Below the pieces are notes generated by a model. It worked only from the letters and a program-made list of their open reading frames with translations. It was not told the DNA's origin and ran no database searches. DNA of 64,000 nt. It comes from Pedobacter steynii (GTDB taxonomy: Bacteria > Bacteroidota > Bacteroidia > Sphingobacteriales > Sphingobacteriaceae). The stretch covers positions 5,332,001 to 5,396,000 of the forward strand of contig NZ_CP017141.1 in NCBI RefSeq assembly GCF_001721645.1. Direction: 5' to 3'. Position numbers and translations under genes: made by a program. Below, piece after piece: positions 1 to 9,143 of the stretch (positions are counted from its first letter, which is position 1; each line of letters opens with the position of its first letter).

Positions 1-688
1 TTCCAAGATATTTCATTTTTGAGCTCGATTTAACTTTTGTTTGCTGATTGATGTGGATGGAAAAAGGAGCCGCCTTTGATGAAAATAATATTTCTGCCTT
101 ACTTATGCTCGCATTAGAAAATGCCAACAGCACATAAAAGCTAACAACAGTTAAGAACAAAGAATAAGATGTGAAGGTATTTATGGAATTGAATAGGAAA
201 AGAAGCAATAAAAAGAACGTGAGCAGAATGAGTACCTGAAGTACTTTCAGACTCAGTAGATTTATAAAATACGTAAAGGACTCAGCCTCGTAAATGTGAT
301 AAATATAGGCAGCTATTCCGATTGCAATTAGCGCAATGATGAATGTCGCCATTATTTTATAAAACCTGTTGTTATTGAGAACGGCATTTGTAAATAAACC
401 GATGCTGATGATGGTCAAAATTCCGATCAAAGTAATGGTAATTAGTGAAGAAATAGCATATTGAATAATTTCTGAAACATCCATCAGACTAAAAATGGGA
501 ATTCCTAATCCAATGAAATAGTAGCTATAAAGATATGCTCCTCCATATACAAATGCCAAAACAACCAGGAATGCAGAAATTCCTGTAAGTGTTGGCCCTT
601 TTCCTGCAGTAGTCATTTCCTTTAAAAATGCCATTGCGTTTGATAATGTTGATTTTAAGAATGATGTTGCTGGTTCCTGATTTTCCAT
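1..688 (-). CDS. Integral membrane protein, C-terminus beyond window edge
   Basis: The frame is open from an ATG at 688 to the left edge without a stop (229 codons), so the 3' end is missing. The start reads MENQEPATSF. After about 35 polar residues there are roughly five hydrophobic segments of membrane-spanning length (near residues 37-58, 74-100, 110-130, 140-165 and 172-190), followed by a polar stretch. No enzymatic motif or family is recognised. It is richer in A+T than the genes that follow and is divergent from the CHR transporter gene. The open frame and hydrophobic pattern support a real gene; its function is unknown. Confidence 0.7.
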   Translation of the reverse strand, partial: MENQEPATSFLKSTLSNAMAFLKEMTTAGKGPTLTGISAFLVVLAFVYGGAYLYSYYFIGLGIPIFSLMDVSEIIQYAISSLITITLIGILTIISIGLFTNAVLNNNRFYKIMATFIIALIAIGIAAYIYHIYEAESFTYFINLLSLKVLQVLILLTFFLLLLFLFNSINTFTSYSLFLTVVSFYVLLAFSNASISKAEILFSSKAAPFSIHINQQTKVKSSSKMKYLG

Positions 689-791
689 TTTTATCTATTT
701 GTTTCTATTAGTATGTTTTTGATGAAAACATAGCTTTTTTTTATGAATAAATGATTTGATTCAAAGTTTACGATAAACATCTGTATGATAT

Positions 792-829
792 ATGAGCTTA
801 TTGTAAAAAACAGTATTTTACAGGCTCAT
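792..829. repeat. Imperfect inverted repeat before the CHR transporter gene
   Basis: ATGAGC plus TGTAAAA (792-808) is mirrored by TTTTACA plus GCTCAT (816-829), with a few unpaired bases in the left arm. It lies in the 223-base divergent region between the membrane protein gene and the CHR gene, 83 bases before ATG 912. It could be an operator or a 5' leader hairpin. No regulator is encoded next to it. Confidence 0.3.
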
Positions 830-911
830 AAGCCATAGGGGATTGAAATCTGGGAAGTATATACTTCCAGTTTCACAAAATCAAAAGGCGCAAAACAGCA
901 AGCGGAATAAC

Positions 912-2099
912 ATGATTAAATACCTCTTCTTTACTTTCCTCAAAATAGGATGTGTTTCCTTTGGCGGGCACATGGCTTTAATAGCAGTTGTGGAGAAAGA
1001 AATGATCGAAAAAGACGGAAGTATTAGTCGGGAGGAGCTCCTGAATGCCATCAGTATTGCCAGTTTACTACCGGGCCCCTTAGCGGTCAATGTTGTCGCT
1101 TATATCGGGTATCACCTGAAACGGAAATCCGGACTGGCTGTAAGCATGCTAGGGGTATTGCTACCGGCATGTATCCTGATGTACGTCCTTTCCTGGTGTT
1201 ATTTCAATTACATCCACGTCAAAGGCCTGTCTGGTATTATGGTCTATACCGTAGCGGCAGTTAGCGCGATAATTTTAAGCACCGGACTGAATATTTTTTT
1301 GAAAGAAGTAAAGGGGAATAACAGTAAGCTGGTTTTATGTCTGCTTGCCGTATTATTGCTTTCCTTCATTAAAGGATATTTCATTATCCTGTTTCTGATG
1401 TTAACCGGCGGATTGTGCGGTGTTGTTTTTAAAATGGGAAACCAGAACGCTACCCAGGCAGATGCTGGTTTTAAATGGAAAAAGCTGAGTTTTAGTGCCA
1501 GGGCGGGTTTGTCTGCACTGGGGCTTCTGTATCTGTCTTTTATCTCTGGTATCTATAAATACACAGATCAGATTTTACTAAAAATCATTGCTGTGTTTTC
1601 CGGTATCAGCTTATCTCTTTTTGGAGGAGGCTATGTCATGATTCCCATTATGCAATCTCTTTTTGTAACAGAATTGAAATGGCTCAGCAATCAGGAGTTT
1701 ATAGACAGCATCGCTTTTAGTCAGCTTACTCCCGGTCCAATTCTGGTCAGTGCTTTCTTCACTGGTTATAAGCTGGCAGGTATAGCCGGGGCTTTACTGG
1801 CCACTGTAGCGATTTTTTTGCCCTCAGCCATACTCATGATCATTGCCGCCAAGGTATTTAAAGAAAATGTAGATTCTTTGCTGATGAAGAATGCATTAGC
1901 GGGGATTAAACCTGTTGTGGTGGGAATGATCCTGGTCTCTGCTATCAAACTGTTGCTTTCTGTGGCTTACACTCCGCTTAGTATTGGCCTGTTTCTGGCG
2001 GCTTTTCTGTTAAGTTTCCGCTTTAAATTTAATCCGGTATACTTAATTCTGATATCTTTAATGGTTGGCATCATACTCCATTTTACCAGCAATTTTTAA
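912..2099 (+). CDS. CHR-family (ChrA-like) chromate/sulfate-type anion transporter
   Basis: About 395 residues and very hydrophobic. Two homologous halves are visible: FGGHMALI with LLPGPLAVN in the first, and FGGGYVMIP with QLTPGPILV in the second. These are the FGG and PGP signatures of the chromate ion transporter family, fused two-domain type. The ATG at 912 (MIKYLFF) is preferred over an upstream TTG at 843, because the extra 23 residues are polar and the ATG gives the usual family length. Family members export chromate, and some are thought to handle sulfate. The sulfotransferase gene starts 23 bases downstream and cysQ follows, so sulfate is a reasonable alternative substrate (inference). 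Confidence 0.88.
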   Translation: MIKYLFFTFLKIGCVSFGGHMALIAVVEKEMIEKDGSISREELLNAISIASLLPGPLAVNVVAYIGYHLKRKSGLAVSMLGVLLPACILMYVLSWCYFNYIHVKGLSGIMVYTVAAVSAIILSTGLNIFLKEVKGNNSKLVLCLLAVLLLSFIKGYFIILFLMLTGGLCGVVFKMGNQNATQADAGFKWKKLSFSARAGLSALGLLYLSFISGIYKYTDQILLKIIAVFSGISLSLFGGGYVMIPIMQSLFVTELKWLSNQEFIDSIAFSQLTPGPILVSAFFTGYKLAGIAGALLATVAIFLPSAILMIIAAKVFKENVDSLLMKNALAGIKPVVVGMILVSAIKLLLSVAYTPLSIGLFLAAFLLSFRFKFNPVYLILISLMVGIILHFTSNF

Positions 2100-2122
2100 T
2101 ATAATCCATCCATAACCCGAAC

Positions 2123-3136
2123 ATGAACAACGGAATACAAATCATAGGAACCCAAAGATCAGGATCAAATTTGCTGAGGGTGATTTTGGACCAGTCGCCG
2201 GAAATAGCTTCTCCACATCCACCTCATATTCTGGTTACTTTTATGCCGTTACTGGCTGCGTATGGAACTCTTGACGCTGTCACTTACCGGAGATTGGTAA
2301 AAGATGTGGTTGCTTATGTTAATGCGAACCCGGTACCCTGGGATGGAGTGGTCCTGGATGAAGAGCAGCTCTTCCGGCAGTCAGAGACTTACCACCTGTT
2401 TACCTTAAACCGGCTGATCTATGAGCAGGCAGCAATCAGTAAAAATGCGAAGTACTGGTGCTGTAAAAGCATGGCCAATGTACATTACGCTGCAGAAATG
2501 GAAGCTTTTGGATTGCGTCCTAAATACGTTTTTCTATATAGAGATGGGAGAGATGTGGCCTGTTCTTTCAAAAAGGCAATTGTGGGCGAGAAACACATTT
2601 ATCATCTTGCGCAACAATGGAAAAAGGACCAGCAGGCCTGTATTCGTTTAAAAGAAACATTGCCGGCCGACCGTTTCTTTTCGCTCAGTTATGAGCAGCT
2701 GATTACCGAACCTGAAAGCGAAATCCGCAGGCTTTGTCATTTTCTGGATATCGAATACCGGGCCGATATGCTGTTGTTTCATGATTCTAAGACTTCTAAG
2801 CTCACTGCTGCTGCGGGTGAGATGTGGAGTAATCTTGAAAAACCCATCATCAGTAACAATACCGGCAAATTTTTAAAGGAGTTTAAAGCACATGATCTGG
2901 ATATTTTTGAGCTCGTGGCCGGAGAAACCCTGACCGCACTTAATTACGAAAGATATGCACCACAAGCCGATCCGGCTTTAATTGATGCGCAGCAGCTGAT
3001 GGATTATGATAAAGAGAATGAAATTCTAAAGCAGGAAGCATTGGCCCTTGCCCGGCCAGCAGATCTGGAAAACAGGGCTCCTCAATTGCATATCCTGAAG
3101 GAAATAAAATCAAGGACCATACAAGAGCCTCAATAA
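2123..3136 (+). CDS. PAPS-dependent sulfotransferase family protein
   Basis: 337 residues. The N-terminus has the 5'-phosphosulfate-binding motif as GTQRSGSNLLR, and the 3'-phosphate motif appears as LYRDGRDVACSF near residue 140. This fits the cytosolic sulfotransferase fold that moves a sulfonate from PAPS to a hydroxyl or amino acceptor, giving PAP. The acceptor cannot be read from the sequence. There is no signal peptide. It lies 23 bases after the CHR transporter gene and 9 bases before cysQ, whose product removes PAP, so the three are probably co-transcribed. The C-terminal 60 residues are polar and not recognised. Confidence 0.85.
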   Translation: MNNGIQIIGTQRSGSNLLRVILDQSPEIASPHPPHILVTFMPLLAAYGTLDAVTYRRLVKDVVAYVNANPVPWDGVVLDEEQLFRQSETYHLFTLNRLIYEQAAISKNAKYWCCKSMANVHYAAEMEAFGLRPKYVFLYRDGRDVACSFKKAIVGEKHIYHLAQQWKKDQQACIRLKETLPADRFFSLSYEQLITEPESEIRRLCHFLDIEYRADMLLFHDSKTSKLTAAAGEMWSNLEKPIISNNTGKFLKEFKAHDLDIFELVAGETLTALNYERYAPQADPALIDAQQLMDYDKENEILKQEALALARPADLENRAPQLHILKEIKSRTIQEPQ

Positions 3137-3145
3137 ATTGATCAT

Positions 3146-3910
3146 ATGAATAAGATAACTATCAAACCGATACTAGATATTGCTGTTGAAGCAGGACAGG
3201 GCATACTGAAGGTTTACCATGATCCTGCTCAGGATTTTCAGATTACTTCAAAAAAAGACAATTCACCTCTAACCGCTGCTGATCAGGTCGCTCATGAAAT
3301 CATCATGAAGGGCCTGAGGAGCTTGCACCCGGATATTCCTGTCTTGTCTGAAGAGGGGGCCGATATCCCACACGAAATCAGGAAAGACTGGTCTCTTTAC
3401 TGGTGTGTAGACCCGCTGGACGGAACAAAGGAATTTATTAACCGGAACGGAGAATTTACGGTGAACATTGCGTTGATGGAAAACAATGAACCGGTGATGG
3501 GCGTGATCTATAGTCCGGTCTTAAATGTCATTTATTACGGAAGCCTGGGGGAAGGTAGTTTTAAAATGACTCCCGGGGCTCCGGCTGAACCTATTTTTGT
3601 GGGTAAAGAAAAGAGCAACTGGACTGCGATTGGCAGTCGCTCTCACTCAGACCCGGACGAAGAAGAAGTATTAAAGGAATTCCCGGTAACGGATAAGCTC
3701 TCAATTGGGAGCTCATTGAAATTCTGTCTCATTGCTGAAGGAAAAGCACATGTTTACTATCGGAAAGGACCAACGATGGAGTGGGATACTGCAGCAGGAC
3801 AAGCCATTGCCGTGAGCGCAGGAGCGACCATGCTAAATGCATTAAAAGAGAAATTCTGCTATAATAAACCTAATCTTCTAAATCCGGGTTTTTTTTGTTA
3901 CAGCAGTTAG
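3146..3910 (+). CDS. cysQ: 3'(2'),5'-bisphosphate nucleotidase CysQ
   Basis: 254 residues of the inositol-monophosphatase superfamily. The metal-binding signature is VDPLDGTKEF, followed by the CysQ-typical NGEFTVNIAL and, at the end, YNKPNLLNPGF. It converts PAP to AMP plus phosphate, relieving product inhibition of sulfotransferases and recycling PAPS by-product. It starts 9 bases after the sulfotransferase gene. The stop codon lies in the first copy of a 21-bp tandem duplication that separates it from the convergent cysC. Confidence 0.93.
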   Translation: MNKITIKPILDIAVEAGQGILKVYHDPAQDFQITSKKDNSPLTAADQVAHEIIMKGLRSLHPDIPVLSEEGADIPHEIRKDWSLYWCVDPLDGTKEFINRNGEFTVNIALMENNEPVMGVIYSPVLNVIYYGSLGEGSFKMTPGAPAEPIFVGKEKSNWTAIGSRSHSDPDEEEVLKEFPVTDKLSIGSSLKFCLIAEGKAHVYYRKGPTMEWDTAAGQAIAVSAGATMLNALKEKFCYNKPNLLNPGFFCYSS

Positions 3911-3935
3911 ATCATTTGTTACAGCAGTTAGATCA
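3894..3935. repeat. Exact 21-bp tandem duplication at the cysQ/cysC junction
   Basis: A 21-base unit (tttgttacag...ttagatca) occurs twice without a gap, at 3894-3914 and 3915-3935. Copy 1 contains the cysQ stop TAG and copy 2 contains the cysC stop on the other strand. Within one unit the two stops share the sequence TTAG, so the convergent genes probably overlapped at their ends before the duplication. Confidence 0.85.
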
Positions 3936-4479
3936 ATTGCAGGCCCGCGAGTCTGGGACTTATTGCAGCATATAAATGATCGCAGCAGCGCTGCGGTGTC
4001 TGGTCTTCAGTAAGTAATACCAGGTCTGCATTTTCCGGTTTTTCAAAAGCGGAGCTGATCCCTGTGAAATTTTTAAGGGTGTTGTTCCCGGCCATTTTAT
4101 AAAGCCCTTTTACGTCTCTTTCCTGACAAACAGAGAGGGGACAATCTATAAAAACCTCAAAGTACATTTCCCCCAGTATTTCCCTGGCTATTGCCCGGTG
4201 CGCATTTAAAGGGGTAATAAAAGAGCAGATGACAATGATGCCCTTAGCGGCCATAATTCTGGCCGTCTCGGCTGCTCTTCGGATATTCTCCGCCCTGTCT
4301 TCCATGCTGAAACCCAGATTTTTATTCAGGCCGGCCCTCAGTTCATCGCCATCCAGTTGTATCGAGAAGATGTTTTCTCTTTGTAACTGCTCTTCTAATA
4401 GATTTGATATGGTGCTTTTTCCTGCTCCGGATAGTCCCAGTATCCAGATGACCATTCCTTTTTGCGGCGTTGATTTCAT
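3928..4479 (-). CDS. cysC: Adenylylsulfate (APS) kinase
   Basis: 183 residues. The P-loop is GLSGAGKST near residue 15, followed by LDGDELRAGLN, GFSMEDRAENIRR, SFITP and DVKGLYKMA, all typical of CysC. It phosphorylates APS with ATP to make PAPS. As a stand-alone kinase without CysN it needs APS from a sulfurylase encoded elsewhere. It converges on cysQ, so PAPS synthesis, use and PAP removal are together in this locus. Confidence 0.93.
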   Translation of the reverse strand: MKSTPQKGMVIWILGLSGAGKSTISNLLEEQLQRENIFSIQLDGDELRAGLNKNLGFSMEDRAENIRRAAETARIMAAKGIIVICSFITPLNAHRAIAREILGEMYFEVFIDCPLSVCQERDVKGLYKMAGNNTLKNFTGISSAFEKPENADLVLLTEDQTPQRCCDHLYAAISPRLAGLQLI

Positions 4480-4525
4480 CAGCCCTAATTTAGGATTAAT
4501 ATAGAGATGTAATGGCAGAAGATAA

Positions 4526-4558
4526 AAAAAGGTGTGCAGAAATCCTGCACACCTTTTT
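4526..4558 (-). terminator. Rho-independent terminator of the RND efflux operon
   Basis: The arms ggtgtgcag (4531-4539) and ctgcacacc (4545-4553) flank a five-base loop and are extended by A/T pairs. In the leftward direction the stem is followed by a T-run. It lies 15 bases beyond the stop of the RND-OMF gene. Confidence 0.85.
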
Positions 4559-4572
4559 CTGAAAATCAGCGA

Positions 4573-7500
4573 TTATTTCCATCCGCCTCCCAGCGCCTTA
4601 TATAAGGAAAGCTGGTTGAGCACCTGATGTTTCCTGGCCTGAACTTCGTTCATCTCCGCATCCAAAACATCTCTCTGACTGGTGATGATGTCCAGGTAAG
4701 TTACCCTCCCCGTTAAGAAAAGAATATTTGCTGCTTTGACCGCTGCATTTAAAGCCTTCACCTCATCCGAAATGTGAACTCTTTTCTGGTTGATGAATGC
4801 CTGTGATTTTAACGCATCCTGAACTTCCTGATAGGCCTTCAGGACGATCTTCTCATAGTTTTGAAAGGCAATGCCATAGGCAGCAACATAGCTTTCATAC
4901 TCGGCCCTTATGCGGTGCTGATTAAAAATCGGCGCGGTTAAACCTCCAACTAAACCGTAAGCCAGAGCGGTTTGCGGCTGGAAGAGTTTAGTCAGGTCGA
5001 AGGATTGCAATCCGATTTGCGGTGCGAGTACAATGGCGGGTAAAAATGCAGCACTGGCTGCCTTACCCTCTTTTTGAGAAGCAATCAGTTCCAGTCCTGC
5101 CTGTCTGATATCCGGCCTCAGTGCGATCATTTGTAAAGGCGTACCCTCATCTAAAGTTTTCGTAGAAATGAATGACTCAAGTCCATTTTCTGTCAGCTGG
5201 ATAGGAGTGTCAAAGTTTCCGGTTAAGAAGTTTAAATGGTGTTGCATCAGGCTCTGCTGTTGCAGCACTTCCTGTTCTTTTGCTTTTGAGTTGGCGAGCA
5301 CCGCTTTAAACTGCTGAACGCCTAACTCTGTTGCCATACCCGCTTCTTTTTGAACCTCGATCAGTTGAAGCCCTTTCTGCTGCAGGTCGATATTTCTGTT
5401 TAGGATTTTAAGCTCATCGTCCAGTGCCAGCAGCTCAAAATAGGCTGTGGCAACATTGCTGACCAATTCTGTCTGAACCAGCTTTTGCCCTTCATAAGAA
5501 GCCAGGAATTTATTCAGTGCCGCTTGTTTCTTGTTTTTAAGCTTGCCCCATAAATCCAGCTCCCAGGAAGTTCTGATGCCTACAAAATAATCGGGCACCG
5601 GATTCGGCAGTCGCTCATTGTCCTTCAGGTTTCCGGAAAAATTAGTGTCATAATTACCAATCCCATCAATCGTATAAAAGCCGTATCTACGCAAACCGGC
5701 CTCCACAGCTAGGTCTAAATTAGGCAACATTGCGCCTTTACGCATGCGTAAATTAGCTTTGGCCATTTCAATATGATGCAAAGCCTGCTTCATATCTGTA
5801 TTGTTGGCCAGCGCGGTGTCAATCAAAGCAATCAGATGTTCATCCTTAAAGAAATCCTTCCATTGGGTGTTGGCAATGGTTACAGTATCAGTGCCTTGTC
5901 CGTATGAAGAAGGCGCGGTCCGGTGTTGATGTTCAGGAAGTTCTTTCTTCAGATTACAACTGCTGATCAGCATAATACCAGCGATCACTGTTGCTGCTTT
6001 GGTTGCAATAGTCACCTTCTTTTTCATTAAGGAAGAGAAGAGCACATAAAGCCCTGGGATCACAATTACACCAACTATTGTTCCGATGATCATTCCACCT
6101 ACCGCGGCTGTTCCAATCGACCGGTTCCCTAATGCACCGGCTCCGGTGGCAATCATTAAAGGAATAAGACCTGCTGCAAAAGCAAAGGAAGTCATTAAAA
6201 TCGGGCGCAAACGGGCTACTGAGCCTTCTATTGCCGCCTGTAAAAAGCCCATGCCTTCCTGTTGTTTGATGATGGCATATTCAACGATAAGAATGGCATT
6301 TTTTCCAAGCAAACCGATGAGCATCACCAGGGCTACCTGTGCATAAATGTTATTTTCCAGGCCAAACATCCATAAAAAGAGGAAGGCCCCAAAAATACCT
6401 GCAGGTAAAGAAAGCAATACAGGTAGCGGAAGCAAAAAGCTTTCATACTGTGCAGCCAGAATCAGGTATACAAAGAGCAAACACAATGCGAAAATATACA
6501 AGGCCTGGTTTCCGGAGAGGATCTGTTCACGGGTCATACCAGACCATTCAATTTCATAACCTGCAGGTAGTTTTCCGGCTACCTCTTCGACCGCCTTAAT
6601 TGCCTGGCCGCTACTGAATCCAGCTTTAGCCTCACCATTCAGCATGGCCGATGAAAACATGTTATAGCGGGTAATCTGCTCTGGACCATAGACGCGCTCC
6701 ATGCTGATAAAAGAAGAAAATGGCAGCATCTCTTCCCGGTCGTTCTTGATGAAAAGGTTCAGCACATCTTCCGGTTTTTCCCTGTAGTTGGGGCCAGCCT
6801 GTACCATCACTTTATACATCTGTCCATAACGGATAAAGTTGGTGGCATAAAAACTACCCATTAAAGTCTGCAGGGTGTTCATTGCATTTTCTACGCTGAT
6901 CCCTTTTTTTGCCGCCAGGTCATGGTCCACTTTGATGAGGTATTGGGGGAAACTCACATCGAAGGTGCTGAACACATTTCCTATTTCAGGCTTTGCTTTT
7001 AAATCTGCAATGAATTTTTTCATCACCGCTGATGTTTTATTCAGGTCGTCATTACCTGTTTTGTCCAGGAGGCGTAATTCAAATCCGGAAGAGTTACCGA
7101 AACCAGGAACAGTAGGTGGGGGGAAGAACTCAATTTCAGCATCCATGATATGTGCAGTAGCTTTTTTCAGTTCTTCAATCATTATGCTGACTGATTCTTT
7201 CCTATCTTTCCAGGATACCAGGTTAATCATGCCCATACCATAGGAAGCTCCTGAAACCTCGTTGACAAGGCTATATCCTGCGAGGGTAGAAACGGTTTCT
7301 ACGGCCTTCATCTTACGACTGATCGCATCAATTTCATTAAGTACGCTTTCTGTCCGGTCTACCGTTGCACCAGGAGGGGTGGTCACGTTTACATAGATCA
7401 TTCCCTGATCTTCCGTCGGGATAAAACCTGAAGGCAGGATGCTGCTCATTCCCCAGGTCGTGACAAAAAAGGTGATCAGTAAGCCAAAAGTAAGGACCCT

Positions 7501-9120
7501 TCGTCCGGCGATTTTTCCAAGCAGGTTTTTATAACCTCCGGCCATTCTATTATACCCTTTGTTGAAGGTGGAGAAAAATCTGGTCATCCAGCCTTTTCCA
7601 GCAGGCTTATCGTGTGGAGAGCGTAGAATGATGGCGCACAAGGCAGGGGTGAGCGTCAGTGCATTTATTCCGGAAATGATAATGGCCGATGCAAGTGTCA
7701 GGGAAAACTGTCTGTAAAAAATACCTACCGGACCGGAAAGAAAGGCCACCGGAATAAATACGGCCGACATCACCAGGGTGATCGCCACAACCGGTTTACC
7801 CACTTCTTTCATGGCCGCAATTGTTGCTTCCATGGGTTGCAGGTGTTCCTCTTCCATTTTAGCATAGACCGCTTCTACTACCACAATGGCATTATCAACC
7901 ACAATACCTATGGCGAGTACCAGAGCGAAAAGGGTTAACAGGTTAATGGAGAAGCCCAGCATTTGCATAAAAAATAAAGCACCGATCAGACATACCGGAA
8001 CCGCGAGAGCGGGAATCAGGGTGGAGCGGAAATCCTGCAGGAAAATAAATACCACAATAAATACCAGCACAAAAGCTTCTAATAAGGTGATGAGTACACT
8101 GGATATAGAAGCATCAAGGAAACGGGACACGTCATAACCCATGGTGTATTTCATGCCCGGTGGAAAGGAATTCTCCTGCAGGGAAGCCATCTTTTCTTTC
8201 ACGTTCTTAATGACATCCTGTGCATTCGAGCCAGGCAATTGCTTCATCATAATAGAAGCAGATGGCCTACCATCAGTTTTAGAAACCATTTCGTAGTCGA
8301 GTGAACCAAACTCTACGTCCGCAATGTCTCTAATCCGGATAATAGAACCATCTGCATTTGCTCTGATGGGAATGTTTTTATACTCTTCTGATTCAGAAAA
8401 TTTACCAGGATAGCGCAATACATATTGCTGCATGTTCACTGATTTATCAGATCCAATGCCCGTTTGACCGGGAGCGGCCTCCACATTCTGCTTTCTCAAA
8501 GCGGCAATCACATCGTCACTTGAAATTTTGTAAGCTGCCAGACGATCAGGTTTTAACCAGACCCGCATGGCATAATCCCTTAAGCCCATAATCTGGGCAA
8601 AACCTACACCTTCAATACGTTTGAGCTCTTTCAGGATGTTAATGTCGGTGAAGTTGTAGATAAAGCGTTCATCAGCAGACTTATCCTCACTATAGATATT
8701 GAGGTACATGAGCATACTGTTCACTTCTTTTTCAGTAGTTACACCCGCTTTAATTACCTCTTCAGGTAATTCATCGAGCACGGTCGTTACTCTGTTCTGC
8801 ACGTTTACAGCTGCAATGTCCGGGTCTGTACCTACCTTAAAAAACACCTGGATTAAGGTGGTTCCATTATTGGTGGATACCGAGTTCATATAGGTCATTC
8901 CCGCGACCCCGTTGATGGCCCTTTCCAAAGGAATAGCAACGGCATTCGTGCTGACTTCGGCATTGGCTCCGGTATAGTTTGCGGTAACCACCACAGAGGG
9001 GGGCACTATGTCGGGGAATTGGGTTACCGGCAGGGTAAACAAAGCCAGTAGCCCCAAAAGGGTAATAAAAAGGGAGATCACCAGTGATAATACCGGTCGT
9101 TTTATAAATTGTTCAAACAT
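4573..9120 (-). CDS. RND multidrug efflux pump (AcrB-like) fused in frame to a TolC-like outer-membrane factor
   Basis: 1515 residues. Residues 1-1031 are a complete HAE1-type RND permease: N-terminal FIKRPVLS, TM4 motif around D409-N410, and GLLGKNAILIVEYA with the proton-relay lysine. Residues 1032-1515 are a complete NodT/CusC-type outer-membrane lipoprotein: MKKK, a hydrophobic stretch, the lipobox LISSC with Cys1055, then the TolC coiled-coil repeats. Both parts have the length of separate family members and no stop lies between them. The ATG at 6027 could start a separate outer-membrane factor. The second aspartate of the TM4 pair is Asn here. The adaptor gene ends 23 bases upstream. 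Confidence 0.93.
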   Translation of the reverse strand: MFEQFIKRPVLSLVISLFITLLGLLALFTLPVTQFPDIVPPSVVVTANYTGANAEVSTNAVAIPLERAINGVAGMTYMNSVSTNNGTTLIQVFFKVGTDPDIAAVNVQNRVTTVLDELPEEVIKAGVTTEKEVNSMLMYLNIYSEDKSADERFIYNFTDINILKELKRIEGVGFAQIMGLRDYAMRVWLKPDRLAAYKISSDDVIAALRKQNVEAAPGQTGIGSDKSVNMQQYVLRYPGKFSESEEYKNIPIRANADGSIIRIRDIADVEFGSLDYEMVSKTDGRPSASIMMKQLPGSNAQDVIKNVKEKMASLQENSFPPGMKYTMGYDVSRFLDASISSVLITLLEAFVLVFIVVFIFLQDFRSTLIPALAVPVCLIGALFFMQMLGFSINLLTLFALVLAIGIVVDNAIVVVEAVYAKMEEEHLQPMEATIAAMKEVGKPVVAITLVMSAVFIPVAFLSGPVGIFYRQFSLTLASAIIISGINALTLTPALCAIILRSPHDKPAGKGWMTRFFSTFNKGYNRMAGGYKNLLGKIAGRRVLTFGLLITFFVTTWGMSSILPSGFIPTEDQGMIYVNVTTPPGATVDRTESVLNEIDAISRKMKAVETVSTLAGYSLVNEVSGASYGMGMINLVSWKDRKESVSIMIEELKKATAHIMDAEIEFFPPPTVPGFGNSSGFELRLLDKTGNDDLNKTSAVMKKFIADLKAKPEIGNVFSTFDVSFPQYLIKVDHDLAAKKGISVENAMNTLQTLMGSFYATNFIRYGQMYKVMVQAGPNYREKPEDVLNLFIKNDREEMLPFSSFISMERVYGPEQITRYNMFSSAMLNGEAKAGFSSGQAIKAVEEVAGKLPAGYEIEWSGMTREQILSGNQALYIFALCLLFVYLILAAQYESFLLPLPVLLSLPAGIFGAFLFLWMFGLENNIYAQVALVMLIGLLGKNAILIVEYAIIKQQEGMGFLQAAIEGSVARLRPILMTSFAFAAGLIPLMIATGAGALGNRSIGTAAVGGMIIGTIVGVIVIPGLYVLFSSLMKKKVTIATKAATVIAGIMLISSCNLKKELPEHQHRTAPSSYGQGTDTVTIANTQWKDFFKDEHLIALIDTALANNTDMKQALHHIEMAKANLRMRKGAMLPNLDLAVEAGLRRYGFYTIDGIGNYDTNFSGNLKDNERLPNPVPDYFVGIRTSWELDLWGKLKNKKQAALNKFLASYEGQKLVQTELVSNVATAYFELLALDDELKILNRNIDLQQKGLQLIEVQKEAGMATELGVQQFKAVLANSKAKEQEVLQQQSLMQHHLNFLTGNFDTPIQLTENGLESFISTKTLDEGTPLQMIALRPDIRQAGLELIASQKEGKAASAAFLPAIVLAPQIGLQSFDLTKLFQPQTALAYGLVGGLTAPIFNQHRIRAEYESYVAAYGIAFQNYEKIVLKAYQEVQDALKSQAFINQKRVHISDEVKALNAAVKAANILFLTGRVTYLDIITSQRDVLDAEMNEVQARKHQVLNQLSLYKALGGGWK

Positions 9121-9143
9121 AATATGATAGAATTTATACCGGT

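Noticed and set aside
824..834. Short ggct-cat-aagcc hairpin
   Set aside because: Only four-base arms; not distinguishable from chance.
843..911. TTG start extending the CHR transporter
   Set aside because: The added 23 residues are polar and the ATG at 912 gives the usual family start.
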